DNA of 64,000 nucleotides from Aurelia coerulea (taxonomy: Eukaryota; Cnidaria; Scyphozoa; Semaeostomeae; Ulmaridae), in NCBI GenBank assembly GCA_039566865.1, contig CM076948.1, forward strand, positions 12,659,001 through 12,723,000, written 5' to 3'. Shown here one piece after another: positions 1-15,100 of this stretch; the stretch's first letter is position 1; each line of letters opens with the position of its first letter. The notes beneath the pieces are model-generated. The model saw only the letters and a list, made by a program, of their open reading frames with translations. It ran no database searches and was not told where the DNA came from. The translations under genes were made by a program, and so were the position numbers.

Positions 1-499
1 AGTCTCACTTTAGCTTTACTCTATAAATAAACATCGATTAATTGAATGTTTATTTTCTCAAAGAAAACAGAATATAAAGACAAAAAGTGTAGATTAACGT
101 ACTTTAGTAGCTGCAATTTATATTATAAAGAGTATTTCACTCATTGTTCTCTAAAACTTTAGTTCTGCCAGTTACTTCTTATATAGCACTATAATAGTGC
201 TGCAGCAACCTTAATTTTAATTACATTTTAGACTTACTGTATAATCAAATATCGATTAATTAAATGTTTATTTTCTGAGCGATAACAGAATATTATCACA
301 AAAAGTGTGGAATAACGTACTTTAGTAGCTGTAAATTATATTATAAATAGTATTGCACTCATCGTTCTTTACAACTTTAGTTCTGCCAGTTACTTCTTTA
401 ATAGCACTATATTCGTGCTGCAGCAACCATTCTTGGAAACATTACTATAGACATTAGTTTTTCTTTAGTCTTATTTTAGGTTTGCTGCATAAACAAACA

Positions 500-2950
500 C
501 CGATTAATTAAATGTTTATTTTCTGAGAGAAAACAAAATAAAAACACAAAAAACTGGAGATTAACGTATTTTGGTAGCTAAAAATTTTTATTATAAGGAG
601 TATTGCACTCGTACGTCCTTCAAAACTTTAGTTCTATCAGTTACTTCTTTTATAGCACAATATTAGTGCTGCAGCAACCATTCTTGGAAACATTACAATA
701 GATATTAGTTTTTTCTTTAGTCTCACTTTTGCTTTACTGCATAAACAAACATCGATTCATTAAATGTTTATTTTCTCAAAGAAAACAGAATATAAAGACT
801 AAAATTGAGGATTAACGTACTTTAGTAGTTACAATTTATATTATAAACAGTATTTTACTCATCGTTCTTTACGACTTTAGTTCTGCCAGTTACTTCTGTT
901 ATAGCACTATATTAGTTCTGCAGCATCCATTCTTGGAAACATTACTATAGACATTAGTTTTTTTTTTAGTCTCACTTTAGCTTTACTGCATAAACAAACA
1001 TCGATTATTAAATGTTTATTTTCTCAAAGAAAACAGAATATAAAGGCAAAAAGTGTGGATTAACGTGCTTTAGTAGCTAGAATTAATATTATAAAAAGTA
1101 TTGCACTCATCGTTCTCTAAAACTTTAGTTCTGCCAGTTACTTCTTTTATAGTACTATATTAGTTCTGCAGCAACCTTAATTTTAATTACAATTTAGATT
1201 TACTGCATAAACAAATATCGATTAACTAAAAGTTTATTTTCTCAAAGAAAACACAGTATAAAGACTAAAATTGAGGATTAACGTACTTTAGTAGTTACAA
1301 TTTATATTATAAACAGTATTTTACTCATCGTTCTTTACGACTTTAGTTCTGCCAGTTACTTCTGTTATAGCACTATATTAGTTCTGCAGCATCCATTCTT
1401 GGAAACATTTCCATACACATTAGTTTTTTCTTTAGTCTCACTTTAGCTTTACTGCATAAACAAACATCGATTATTAAATGTTTATTTTCTCAAAGAAAAC
1501 AGAATATAAAGACAAAAAGTGTGGTTTAACGTGCTTTAGTAGTTACAATTTATATTATAAACAGTATTGCACTCATCGTTCTTTAAAACTTCAGTTCTGC
1601 CAGTTACTTCTTTTATAGCTCTATATTAGTGCTGCAGGAACAATTTTTCGAAACATTACTATAGAAATTAGTTTTTTCTTTAGTCTCACATTAGCTTTAC
1701 TGCATAAACAAACATCGATTAATTAAATGTTTATTTTCTGAGAGATAACAGAATATTAACACAAAAAGTGTGGAATAACGTACTTTAGTAGCTACAATTT
1801 ATATTATAAACAGTATTGCACTCATCGTTCTTTACAACTTTAGTTCTGCCAGTTACTTCTTTTATAGCACTATATTAGTGCTGCAGAAACCATTCTTGGA
1901 AACATTAAATAAGACATTAGTTTTCTCTTTAGTCTCACTTTAGCTTTACTCTATAAATAAACATCGATAAATTAAATGTTTATTTTCTCAAAGAAAACAG
2001 AATTTAAAGACAAAAAGTGTAGATTAACGTACTTTAGTAGCTGCAATTAATATTATAAAGAGTATTGCACTCATTGTTCTCTAAAACTTTAGTTCTGCCA
2101 GTTACTTCTTATATAGCACTATATTAGTGCTGCAGCAACCTTAATTTTAATTACATTTTAGACTTACTCTATAATAAAATATCGATAAATTAAATGTTTA
2201 TTTTCTGAGCGATAACAGAATATTAACACAAAAAGTGTGGAATAACGTACTTTAGTAGCTACAATTTATATTATAAACAGTATTGTACTCATCGTACTTT
2301 AAAACTTTAGTTCTGCCAGTTACTTCTCTTATAGCACTTTATTCGTGCAGCAACAACCATTCTTGGAAACATTACTATAGACATTAGTTTTTTCTTTCGT
2401 CTCACTTTAGCTTTACTGCATAAACAAACATCGATTATTAAATGTTTATTTTCTCAAAGAAAACAGAATATAAAGGCAAAAAGTGTGGTTTAACGTACTT
2501 TAGTAGCTACAATTTATATTATAAACAGTATTGCACTCATCGTTCTTTAAAACTTTAGTTCTGCGAGTTACTTCTTTTATTGCACTATATTAGTGCTGCA
2601 GCAACCATTCTTGGAAACATTACTATAGACATTAGTTTTTTCTTTAGTCTCACTTTAGCTTTACTGCATAAACAAACATCGATTAATTAAATGTTTATTT
2701 TCTGAGAGATAACAGAATATTAACACAAAAAGTGTGGAATAACGTACTTTAGTAGCTACAATTTAAATTATAAACAGTATTGCACTCATCGTTCTTTAAA
2801 ACTTCAGTTCTGCCAGTTACTTCTTTATAGCTCTATATTAGTGCTGCAGGAACCATTTTTGGAAACATTACTATAGACATTAATTTTTCCTTTAGTCTCA
2901 CTTTAGCTTTACTGCATAAACAAACATCGATTGATTAAATGTTTATTTTC
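500..2950 (+). repeat. Satellite block duplicated at ~8.3 kb distance (copy 1)
   Basis: A set of monomers with diagnostic variants recurs in the same order near 8.83-11.27 kb. Examples are ACTGGAGATTAACGTATTTTGG (556 and 8,872), AGTTCTGCAGCATCC (914 and 9,231), CAATTTTTCG (1,641 and 9,711) and TTCGTGCAGCAACAACC (near 2,341 and 10,661). The offset is about 8,316 bp, falls to 8,070 bp in the middle and returns to about 8,320 bp, so whole monomers were lost or gained inside the block. Confidence 0.7.
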
Positions 2951-4945
2951 TCAAAGAAAACAGAATATAAAGACAAAAAGTGTGGATTAACGTACTTTTG
3001 TATCTGAAATTTATAATATAAAGAGTATGGTACTCATCTTACTTTAAAACTTTACTTCTGCCAGTTACTTCTTTTATAGCACTATATTAATGCTGCAGCA
3101 ACCATTTTTGGAAACATTACTATAGACATTAGTTTTTTCTTTAGTCTCACTTTAGCTTTACTGCATAAACAAATATCGATTAATTAAATGTTTATTTTCT
3201 CATAGAAAACAGAATATAAAGACCAAAATTGTGGAATAACGTACTTTAGAGCTAAGATTTACATTATAAACAGTATTGCACTTATCGTTCTTTACAACTT
3301 TAGTTCTGCGAGTTACTTCTTTTATAGCACTATATTAGTGCTGCAGCAACCATTCTTGGAAACATTACTATAGACATTAGTTTTTTCTTTAGTCTCACTT
3401 TAGCTTTACTGCATAAACAAACATCGATTAATTAAATGTTTATTTTCTGAGAGATAACAGAATATTAACACAAAAAGTGTGGAATAACGTACTTTAGTAG
3501 CTACAATTTATATTATAAACAGTATTGCACTCATCGTTCTTTACAACTTTAGTTCTGCCAGTTACTTCTTTTATAGCACTATATTAGTGCTGCAGAAACC
3601 ATTCTTGGAAACATTAAATAAGACATTAGTTTTCTCTTTAGTCTCACTTTAGCTTTACTCTATAAATAAACATCGATAAATTAAATGTTTATTTTCTCAA
3701 AGAAAACAGAATTTAAAGACAAAAAGTGTAGATTAACGTACTTTAGTAGCTGCAATTAATATTATAAAGAGTATTGCACTCATTGTTCTCTAAAACTTTA
3801 GTTCTGCCAGTTACTTCTTATATAGCACTATATTAGTGCTGCAGCAACCTTAATTTTAATTACATTTTAGACTTACTCTATAATAAAATATCGATAAATT
3901 AAATGTTTATTTTCTGAGCGATAACAGAATATTAACACAAAAAGTGTGGAATAACGTACTTTAGTAGCTACAATTTATATTATAAACAGTATTGTACTCA
4001 TCGTACTTTAAAACTTTAGTTCTGCCAGTTACTTCTCTTATAGCACTTTATTCGTGCAGCAACAACCATTCTTGGAAACATTACTATAGACATTAGTTTT
4101 TTCTTTCGTCTCACTTTAGCTTTACTGCATAAACAAACATCGATTATTAAATGTTTATTTTCTCAAAGAAAACAGAATATAAAGGCAAAAAGTGTGGTTT
4201 AACGTACTTTAGTAGCTACAATTTATATTATAAACAGTATTGCACTCATCGTTCTTTAAAACTTTAGTTCTGCGAGTTACTTCTTTTATTGCACTATATT
4301 AGTGCTGCAGCAACCATTCTTGGAAACATTACTATAGACATTAGTTTTTTCTTTAGTCTCACTTTAGCTTTACTGCATAAACAAACATCGATTAATTAAA
4401 TGTTTATTTTCTGAGAGATAACAGAATATTAACACAAAAAGTGTGGAATAACGTACTTTAGTAGCTACAATTTAAATTATAAACAGTATTGCACTCATCG
4501 TTCTTTAAAACTTCAGTTCTGCCAGTTACTTCTTTATAGCTCTATATTAGTGCTGCAGGAACCATTTTTGGAAACATTACTATAGACATTAATTTTTCCT
4601 TTAGTCTCACTTTAGCTTTACTGCATAAACAAACATCGATTGATTAAATGTTTATTTTCTCAAAGAAAACAGAATATAAAGACAAAAAGTGTGGATTAAC
4701 GTACTTTTGTATCTGAAATTTATAATATAAAGAGTATTGTACTCATCTTACTTTAAAACTTTACTTCTGCCAGTTACTTCTTTTATAGCACTATATTAAT
4801 GCTGCAGCAACCATTTTTGGAAACATTACTATAGACATTAGTTTTATCTTTAGTCTCACTTTAGCTTTACTGCATAAACAAAGATCGATTAATTAAATGT
4901 TTATTTTCTCATAGAAAACAGAATATAAAGACCAAAATTGTGGAT
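1528..4945 (+). repeat. 1,709-bp tandem higher-order repeat, two copies
   Basis: Copy 1 is about 1,528-3,236 and copy 2 about 3,237-4,945. Rare variants recur exactly 1,709 bp apart: TTTTCTCTTTAGTC (1,921 and 3,630), CTTTCGTCTC (2,394 and 4,103) and TATCTGAAATTTATAAT (3,001 and 4,710). By eye the copies differ at only a few positions, far less than neighbouring monomers differ from each other. Each copy holds about seven monomers of mixed long and short class. Identity breaks where copy 1 reads TTTAGAGCTAAG and copy 2 TTTAGTAGGTAC. Confidence 0.85.
3326..3348 (+). other. Example of the palindromic block conserved in every monomer
   Basis: AGCACTA-TAT-TAGTGCT is a perfect 7-bp inverted repeat with a 3-base loop. 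It overlaps the 10-bp palindrome TGCTGCAGCA, which contains CTGCAG. Most monomers have this block; some carry single changes in one arm (AGCTCTA, TTCGTGCT) with no matching change in the other arm. A protein-binding or hairpin role is possible but unproven. No CENP-B-box-like motif was noticed in the monomers. Confidence 0.7.
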
Positions 4946-7900
4946 TAACGTACTTTAGTAGGTACAATTTATATTATGAATAGTATTGCACTCATCGTTC
5001 TTTAAAACTTTAGTTCTGCAAGTTACTTCTTTTATAGCACTATATTAGTGCTTCAGCAACTATTCTTGGAAATATTACTAGATACATTAGTTTTTTCTTA
5101 AGTCTCACTTTAGCTTTACTGCATAAACAAACATCGTTTAATTAAATGTTTATTTTCTGAGAGATAACATAATATAAACACAAAAAGTGTGGAATAACGT
5201 ACTTTAGTAGCTACAATTTATATTATGAACAGTATTGCACTCATCGCTCTTTACAAATTTAGTTCTGCCAATTACTTCTTTTATAGCACTATATTAGTGC
5301 TGCAGAAACCATTCTTGGAAATATTAAATAAGACATTAGTTTTTTCTTTAGTCTCACTTTAGTTTTACTCTTTGAATAAACATCGATTAATCAAATGTTT
5401 ATTTTCTCAAAGAAAACAGAATATAAAGACAAAAAGTGTGGATTAACGTACTTTAGTAGCTGTAAATTATATTATAAATAGTATTGCACTCATCGTTCTT
5501 TACAACTTTAGTTCTGCCAGTTACTTCTTTAATAGCACTATATTCGTGCTGCAGCAACCATTCTTGGAAACATTACTATTATTATTACTATTAACATTAG
5601 TTTTTTCTTTAAGATAATTTTAGCTTTACTGCATAAACAAACATCGATTAATTAAATGTTTATTTTCTGAGAGAAAACAAAATAAAAACACAAAAACTGT
5701 GGATTAACGTACTTTAGTAGCTATAATTTATATTATAAACAGTATTGCACTCATCGTTCTTTACAACTTTAGTTCTGCCAGTTACTTCTTTTATAGCACT
5801 ATATTAGTGCTGCAGAAACCATTCTTGGAAACATTAAATAAGACATTAGTTTTTTCTTTAGTCTCATTTTAGCTTTTATCTATAAACAAACATCGATTAA
5901 TTAAATGTTTATTTTCTGAGAGAAAACAAAATAAAAACACAAAAACTGTAGATTAACGTACTTTAGTAGCTGCAATTTATATTAGAAAGAGTATTGCACT
6001 CATCGTTCTTTAAAACTTTAGTTCTGCAAGTTACTTCTTTTATAGCACTATATTAGTGCTGCAGCAACTATTGTTGGAAATATTACTATAGACGTTAGTT
6101 TTTTCTTTAGTCTCACTTTAGCTTTACTCTATAAATAAACATCGATTAATTGAAAGTTTATTTTCTCAAAGAAAACAGAATATAAAGACAAAAAGTGTAG
6201 ATTAACGTACTTTTGTAGCTGCAATTTATATTATAAAGAGTATTTCACACATTGTTCTCTAAAACTTTAGTTCTGCCAGTTACTTCTTATATAGCACTAT
6301 ATTAGTGCTGCAGCAACCTTAATTTTAATTACATTTTAGACTTACTGTATAATCAAATATCGATCAATTAAATGTTTATTTTCTGAGCGATAACAGAATA
6401 TTAACACAAAAAGTGTGAAATAACGTACTTTAGTAGCTACAATTTATATTATAAACAGTATTGTACTCATCGTACTTTAAAACTTTAGTTCTGCCAGTTA
6501 CTTCTCTTATAGCACTATATTCGTGCAGCAACAACCATTCTTGGAAACATTTCCATACACATTAGTTTTTTCTTTAGTCTCACTTTAGCTTTACTGCATA
6601 AACAAACATCGATTATTAAATGTTTATTTTCTCAAAGAAAACAGAATATAAAGACAAAAAGTGTGGTTTAACGTACTTTAGTAGCTACAATATATATTAT
6701 AAACAGTATTGCACTCATCTTTCTTTAAAACTTTAGTTCTGCGAGTTACTTCTTTTATAGCACTATATTAGTGCTGCAGCAACCATTCTTGGAAACATTA
6801 CTATAGACAGTAGTTTTTTCTTTAGTCTCACTTTAGCTTTACTGCATAAACAAACATCGATTAATTAAATGTTTATTTTCTGAGAGATAACAGAATATTA
6901 ACACAAAAAGTGTGGAATAACGTACTTTAGTAGCTACAATTTATATTATAAACAGTATTGCACTCATCGTTCTTTAAAACTTCAGTTATGCCAGTTACTT
7001 CTTTTATAGCTCTATATTAGTGCTGCAGGAACCATTTTTGGAAACATTACTATAGACATTAATTTTTTCCTTTAGTTTCACTTTAGCTTTACTGCATAAA
7101 CAAACATCGATTGATTAAATGTTTATTTTCTCAAAGAAACAGAATATAAAGACAAAAAGTGTGGATTAACGTACTTTTGTATCTGAAATTTATAATATAA
7201 AGAGTATTGTACTCATTTTACTTTAAAACTTTACTTCTGCCAGTTACTTCTTTTATAGCACTATATTAATGCTGCAGCAATTATTTTTGGAAACATTACT
7301 ATAGACATTAGTTTTTTCTTTAGTCTCACTTTAGCTTTACTGCATAAACAAACATCGATTAATTAAATGTTTATTTTCTCAAAGAAAACAGAATATAAAG
7401 ACCAAAATTGTGGATTAACGTACTTTAGTAGGTACAATTTATATTATGAATAGTATTGCACTCATCGTTCTTTAAAACTTTAGTTCTGCAAGTTACTTCT
7501 TTTATAGCACTATATTAGTGCTTCAGCAACTATTCTTGGAAATATTACTAGATACATTACTTTTTTCTTTAGTCTCACTTTAGCTTTACTGCATAATCAA
7601 ACATCGATTAATTAAATGTTTATTTTCTCAAAGAAAACAGAATATAAACACAAAAAGTGTGGATTAACATGCTATAGTAGCTACAATTTATATTATAAAC
7701 AGTATTGCACTCATCGTTCTTTACAACTTTAGTTCTGCGAGTTACTTCTTTTATAGCACTATATTAGTGCTGCAGCAACTATTCTTGGAAACATTACTAT
7801 AGACATTAGTTTTTTCTTTAGTCTCACTTTAGCTTTACTGCATAAACAAACATCGATTATTAAATGTTTATTTTCTCAAAGAAAACAGAATATAAAGGCA

Positions 7901-8829
7901 AAAAGTGGGGTTTAACGTACTTTAGTAGCTACAATTTATATTATAAAGAGTATTGCACTCATCGTTCTCTAAAACTTTATTTCTGCCAGTTACTTCTTTT
8001 ATAGCACTATATTAGTGCTGCAGCAACCTTAATTTTAATTACATTTTAGATATGCTGCATAAACAAATATCGATTAATTAAATGTTTATTTTCTCAAAGA
8101 AAACAAAGTATAAACACAAAAAATGGGAACTAACATAATTTAGTAACTGAAATTCATAATATAAAGAGTATTGTACTAATCGTACTTTAAAACGTTAGTT
8201 CTGCCAGTTACCTCTTTTATAGCACTATATTCGTGCTGCAGCAACCATTCTTGGAAACATTACTATAGACATTAGTTTTTTCTTTAGTCTTACTTTAGCT
8301 TTGCTGCATAAACAAATATCGATTAATTAAATGTTTATTTTCTGAGAGAAAACAAAATAAAAACACAAAAACTGTGAACTAACGTACTTTAGTAGCTATA
8401 ATTTATATTATAAACAATATTGCACTTATCGTTCTTTAAAACTTTAGTTCTGCCAGTTACTTCTTTTATAGCACTATATTAGTGCTGCAGCAACCATTCT
8501 TGGAAACATTAAATAAGACATTAGTTTTTTCTTTAGTCTCATTTTAGCTTTACTCTATAAACAAACATCGATTAATTAAATGTTTATTTTCTGAGAGAAA
8601 ACAAAATAAAAACACAAAAACTGTAGATTAACGTACTTTAGTAGCTGCAATTTATATTAGAAAGGGTATTGCACTCATCGTTCTTTAAAACTTTAGTTCT
8701 GCAAGTTACTTCTTTTATAGCACTATATTAGTGCTGCAGCAACTATTGTTGGAAATATTACTATAGACGTTAGTTTTTTCTTTAGTCTCACTTTAGCTTT
8801 ACTCTATAAATAAACATCGATTAATTAAA

Positions 8830-11270
8830 TGTTTATTTTCTGAGAGAAAACAAAATAAAAACACAAAAAACTGGAGATTAACGTATTTTGGTAGCTAAAA
8901 ATTTTTATTATAAGGAGTATTGCACTCGTACGTCCTTCAAAACTCTAGTTCTACCAGTTACTTCTTTTATAGCACAATATTAGTGCTGCAGCAATCAGTC
9001 TTGGAATTATTACAATAGATATTAGTTTTTTCTTTAGTCTCACTTTAGCTTTACTGCATAAACAAACATCGATTCATTAAATGTTTATTTTCTCAAAGAA
9101 AACAGAATATAAAGACTAAAATTGAGGATTAACGTACTTTAGTAGTTACAATTTATATTATAAACAGTATTTTACTCATCGTTCTTTACGACTTTAGTTC
9201 TGCCAGTTACTTCTGTTATAGCACTATATTAGTTCTGCAGCATCCATTCTTGGAAACATTACTATAGACATTAGTTTTTTCTTTAGTCTCACTTTAGCTT
9301 TACTGCATAAACAAACATCGATTCATTAAATGTTTATTTTCTCAAAAAAAACAGAATATAAAGGCAAAAAGTGTGGATTAACGTGCTTTAGTAGCTAGAA
9401 TTAATATTATAAAAAGTATTGCACTCATCGTTCTCTAAAACTTTAGTTCTGCCAGTTACTTCTTTTATAGCAATTTATTAGTGCTGCAGCAACCTTAATT
9501 TTAATTACAATTTAGATTTACTGCATAAACAAATATCGATTAACTAAAAGTTTATTTTCTCAAAGAAAACACAGTATAAAGACTAAAATTGTGGATTAAC
9601 GTACTTTAGTAGTTACAATTTATATTATAAACAGTATTGCACTCATCGTTCTTTAAAACTTCAGTTCTGCCAGTTACTTCTTTTATAGCTCTATATTAGT
9701 GCTGCAGGAACAATTTTTCGAAACATTACTATAGAAATTAGTTTTTTCTTTAGTCTCACTTTAGCTTTACTGCATAAACAAACATCGATTAATTAGATGT
9801 TTATTTTCTCAAAGAAAACAGAATATAAACACAAAAAGTGTGGATTAACATGCTATAGTAGCTACAATTTATATTATAAACAGTATTGCACTCATCGTTC
9901 TTTACAACTTTAGTTCTGCGAGTTACTTCTTTTATAGCACTATATTAGTGCTGCAGCAACCATTCTTGGAAACATTACTATAGACATTAGTTTTTTCTTT
10001 AGTCTCACATTAGCTTTACTGCATAAACAAACATCGATTAATTAAATGTTTATTTTCTGAGAGATAACAGAATATTAACACAAAAAGTGTGGAATAACGT
10101 ACTTTAGTAGCTACAATTTATATTATAAACAGTATTGCACTCATCGTTCTTTACAACTTTAGTTCTGCCAGTTACTTCTTTTATAGCACTATATTAGTGC
10201 TGCAGAAACCATTCTTGGAAACATTAAATAAGACATTAGTTTTTTCTTTAGTCTCACTTTAGCTTTACTCTATAAATAAACATCGATTAATTAAATGTTT
10301 ATTTTCTCAAAGAAAACAGAATATAAAGACAAAAAGTGTAGATTAACGTACTTTAGTAAATGCAATTTATATTATAAAGAGTATTGCACTCATTGTTCTC
10401 TAAAACTTTAGTTCTGCCAGTTACTTCTTATATAGCAATATATTAGTGCTGCAGCAACCTTAATTTTAATTACATTTTAGACTTACTGTATAATCAAATA
10501 TCGATAAATTAAATGTTTATTTTCTGAGCGATAACATAATATTAGCACAAAAAGTGTGGAATAACGTACTTTAGTAGCTACAATTTATATTATAAACAGT
10601 ATTGTACTCATCGTACTTTAAAACTTTAGTTCTGCCAGTTACTTCTCTTATAGCACTATATTCGTGCAGCAACAACCATTCTTGGAAACATTACTATAGA
10701 CATTAGTTTTTTCTTTCGTCTCACTTTAGCTTTACTGCATAAACAAACATCGATTATTAAATGTTTATTTTCTCAAAAAAAACAGAATATAAAGGCAAAA
10801 AGTGTGGTTTAACGTACTTTAGTAGCTACAATTTATATTATAAACAGTATTGCACTCATCGTTCTTTAAAACTTTAGTTCTGCGAGTTACTTCTTTTATA
10901 GCACTATATTAGTGCTGCAGCAACCATTCTTGGAAACATTACTATAGACATTAGCTTTTTCTTTAGTCTCACTTTACTGCATAAACAAACATCGATTAAT
11001 TAAATGTTTATTTTCTGAGAGATAACAGAATATTAACACAAAAAGTGTTGAATAACGTACTTTAGTATTTACAATTTATATTATAAACAGTATTGCACTT
11101 ATCGTTCTTTAAAACTTCAGTTCTGCCAGTTACTTCTTTATAGCTCTATATTAGTGCTGCAGGAACCATTTTTGGAAACATTACTATAGAAATCAATTTT
11201 TCCTTTAGTCTCACTTTAGCTTTACTGCATAAATAAACATCGATTAATTAAATGTTTATTTTCTCAAAGA
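8830..11270 (+). repeat. Satellite block duplicated at ~8.3 kb distance (copy 2)
   Basis: Partner of the block at about 500-2,950, with the same order of variant monomers and indels of about one monomer between the copies. This suggests a duplication of many monomers followed by local unequal exchange. Boundaries are approximate because they were placed by diagnostic variants only. Confidence 0.7.
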
Positions 11271-12169
11271 AAACAAAATATAAACACAAAAAGTGTGGAT
11301 TAACATGCTATAGTAGCTACAATTTATATTATAAACAGTATTGCACTCATCGTTCTTTACAACTTTAGTTCTGCGAGTTACTTCTTTTATAGCACTATAT
11401 TAGTGCTGCAGCAACCATTCTTGGAAACATTACTATAGACATTATTTTTTTCTTTAGTCTCACTTTAGCTTTACTGCATAAACAAACATCGTTTAATTAA
11501 ATGTTTATTTTCTGAGAGATAACATAATATAAACACAAAAAGTGTGGAATAACGTACTTTAGTAGCTACAACTTATATTATGAACAGTATTGCACTCATC
11601 GCTCTTTACAACTTTAGTTCTGCCAGTTACTTCTTTTATAGCACTATATTGGTGCTGCAGATGCCATTCTTGGAAATATTAAATAAGACATTAGTTTTTT
11701 CTTTAGTCTCACTTTAGTTTTACTCTATAAATAAACATCGATTAATCAAATGTTTATTTTCTCAAAGAAAACAGAATATAAAGACAAAAAGTGTGGATTA
11801 ACGTACAATAGTAGCTGTAAATTATATTATAAATAGTATTGCACTCATCGTTCTTTACAACTTTAGTTCTGCCAGTTACTTCTTTAATAGCACTATATTC
11901 GTGCTGCAGCAACCATTCTTGGAAACATTACTATAGACATTAGTTTTTTCTTTAGGATAATTTTAGCTTTACTGCATAAACAAACATCGATTAATTAAAA
12001 GTTTTTTTTTCCTGAGAGAAAACAAAATAAAAGCACAAAAACTGTGGATTAACGTATTTTAGTATTTAAAATTTATACTATAAGGAGTATTGGACTCGTC
12101 GTCCTTCAAAACTTTAGTTCTACCAGTAACTTCTTTTATAGCACTATATTAGTTTCGCAGCAACCTTAA

Positions 12170-15100
12170 TTTTAATTACATTTTAGATTTACTGCATAAA
12201 CAAATATCGATTAATTAAATGTTTATTTTCTCAAAGAAAACAAAGTATAAACACAAAAAATGGGGACTAACATTTTTTAGTATCTGAAATTTATAACATA
12301 AAGAGTATTGTACTCATCGTACTTTAAAACTTTAGTTCTGCCAGTTACTTCTTTTACAGCACTATATTCGTGCTGCAGGAACCATTCTTGGAAACATTAC
12401 TATAGACATTACTTTTTTCTTTAGGATAATTTTAGCTTTACTGCATAGACAAACGTCGATTAATTAAATGTTTTTTTTCTGAGAGAAAACAAAATAAAAA
12501 CACGAAAAACTGTGGATTAACGTATTTTAGTAGCTAAAATTTATATTATAAGGAGTATTGGACTCGTCGTCCTTCAAAACTTTAGTTCTACCAGTAACTT
12601 CTTTTATAGCACAATATTAGTTTCGCAGCAACCATTCTTGGAAACATTACTATAGACATTAGCATTTTCTTTAGTATCATTTTAGCTTTACTGCATAAAC
12701 AAACGTCGATTAATTAAATGTTTATCTTCTCAAAGAAAACAGAATATAAGCACAAAAAGTGTGGATTAAGGTACTTTAGTAGCTACAATTTATATTATAA
12801 ACAGTATCGCACTCATCGTTCTTTACAACTTTAGTTCTGTCAGTTACTTCTTTTAAAGCTCTATATTAGTGCTGCAGCAACCATTTTTGGAAACATTACT
12901 ATAGACATAAGTTTTCCCTTTAGTCTGTTTTTAGCTTTACTGCATAAACAAAGATCGATCGATTAAATGTTTATTTTCTGACAGATAACAGAATATAAAC
13001 ACAAAAAGTGTGGACTAACGTACTTTAGTAGCTACATATAATATTATAAACAGTATTGCACTCATCGTTCTTTAAAACTTTAGTTCTGTCAGTTACATCT
13101 TTTATAGCACTATATTAGTTGCTGCAGCAACCTTAATTTTAATTACATTTTAGATTAACTGCCTAAACAAATATCGATTAATTAAAAGTTTCTTTTCTCA
13201 AAGAAAACAAAGTATAAACACAAAAAGTGTGGACTAACGTACTTTAGTAGCTACATTTAATATTATAAACAGTATCGCACTCATCGTTCTTTACAACTTT
13301 AGTTCTGTCAGTTACTTCTTTTATAGCACTATATTAGTGCTGCAGCAACCATTCTTGGAAACATTACTATAGACATTAGTTTTTTCTTTAGTCTCACTTT
13401 AGCTTTACTGCATAAACAAACATTGATTAATTAAATGTCTATTTTCTGAGAGATAACAGAATATAAACACAAAAAGTGTGGATTAACGTACTTTAGTAGC
13501 TACAATTAATACTATTAACAGTATCGCACTCATCGTTCTTTACAACTTTAGTTCTGCCAGTTACTTCTTTTATAGCACTATATTAGTGCTGCATCAACAA
13601 TTCTTGGAAACATTAAATAAGACATTAGTTTTTTCTTTAGTCTCACTTTAGCTTTACTCTATAAATAAACATCGATTATTTAAATATTTATTTTCTCAAA
13701 GAAAAAAGAATATAAAGACAAAAAGTGTGGATTAACGTAGTTTAGTAGCTGCAATTTATATTATAAGGAGTATTGCACTTATCGTTCTTTAAAACTTTAG
13801 TTCTGTCAGTTACTTCTTATATTAGCATTCTTGGAAACATTAGACATTAGTTTTTTCTTTAGCAGCTTTAATTTTCTCTATAAAGACAAAAATTGGATTA
13901 ATAGTTTACAATTTATATTATAAGGAGTATTGCACTTATCGTTCTCTAAAACTTTAGTTCTGTCAGTTACTTCTTATATAGCACTTTACTGCAGCATTTT
14001 AATTACATTTTAGATTTACTGCATAAACAAATATCGACTAATTAAAAGTTTATTTTCTCAAAGAAAACGAAGTATAAAGACTAAACTTGTGGATTAACAT
14101 ACTTTAGTAGTTACAATTTATATTGTAAACAGTATTGCACTCATCGTTCTCTAAAACTTTAGTTCTGCCAGTTACTTCTTTTATAGCACTATGTTAGCTG
14201 CTGCAGCAACCTTAATTTTAATTACATTTTAGATTTACTGCATAAACAAATATCGATTAATTAAATGTTTATTTTCTCAAAGAAAACAAAGTATAAACAC
14301 AAAAAATGGGGACTAACATTTTTTACTATCTGAAATTTATAACATAAAGAGTATTGTACTCATCGTACTTTAAAACTTTAGTTCTGCCAGTTACTTCTTT
14401 TACAGCACTATATTCGTGCTGCAGGAACCATTCTTGGAAACATTACTATAGACATTACTTTTTTCTTTAGGATAATTTTAGCTTTACTGCATAGACAAAC
14501 GTCGATTAATTAAATGTTTTTTTTCTGAGAGAAAACAAAATAAAAACACGAAAAACTGTGGATTAACGTATTTTAGTAGCTAAAATTTATATTATAAGGA
14601 GTATTGGACTCGTCGTCCGTCAAAACTTTAGTTCTACCAGTAACTTCTTTTATAGCACAATATTAGTTTCGCAGCAACCATTCTTGGAAACATTACTATA
14701 GACATTAGCATTTTCTTTAGTATCATTTTAGCTTTACTGCATAAACAAACGTCGATTAATTAAATGTTTATCTTCTCAAAGAAAACAGAATATAAACACA
14801 AAAAGTGTGGATTAAGGTACTTTAGTAGCTACAATTTATATTATAAACAGTATCGCACTCATCGTTCTTTGCAACTTTAGTTCTGTCAGTTACTTCTTTT
14901 AAAGCTCTATATTAGTGCTGCAGCAACCATTTTTGGAAACATTACTATAGACATAAGTTTTCCCTTTAGTCTGTTTTTAGCTTTACTGCATAAACAAAGA
15001 TCGATCGATTAAATGTTTATTTTCTGACAGATAACAGAATATAAACACAAAAAATGTGGACTAACGTACTTTAGTAGCTACATATAATATTATAAACAGT

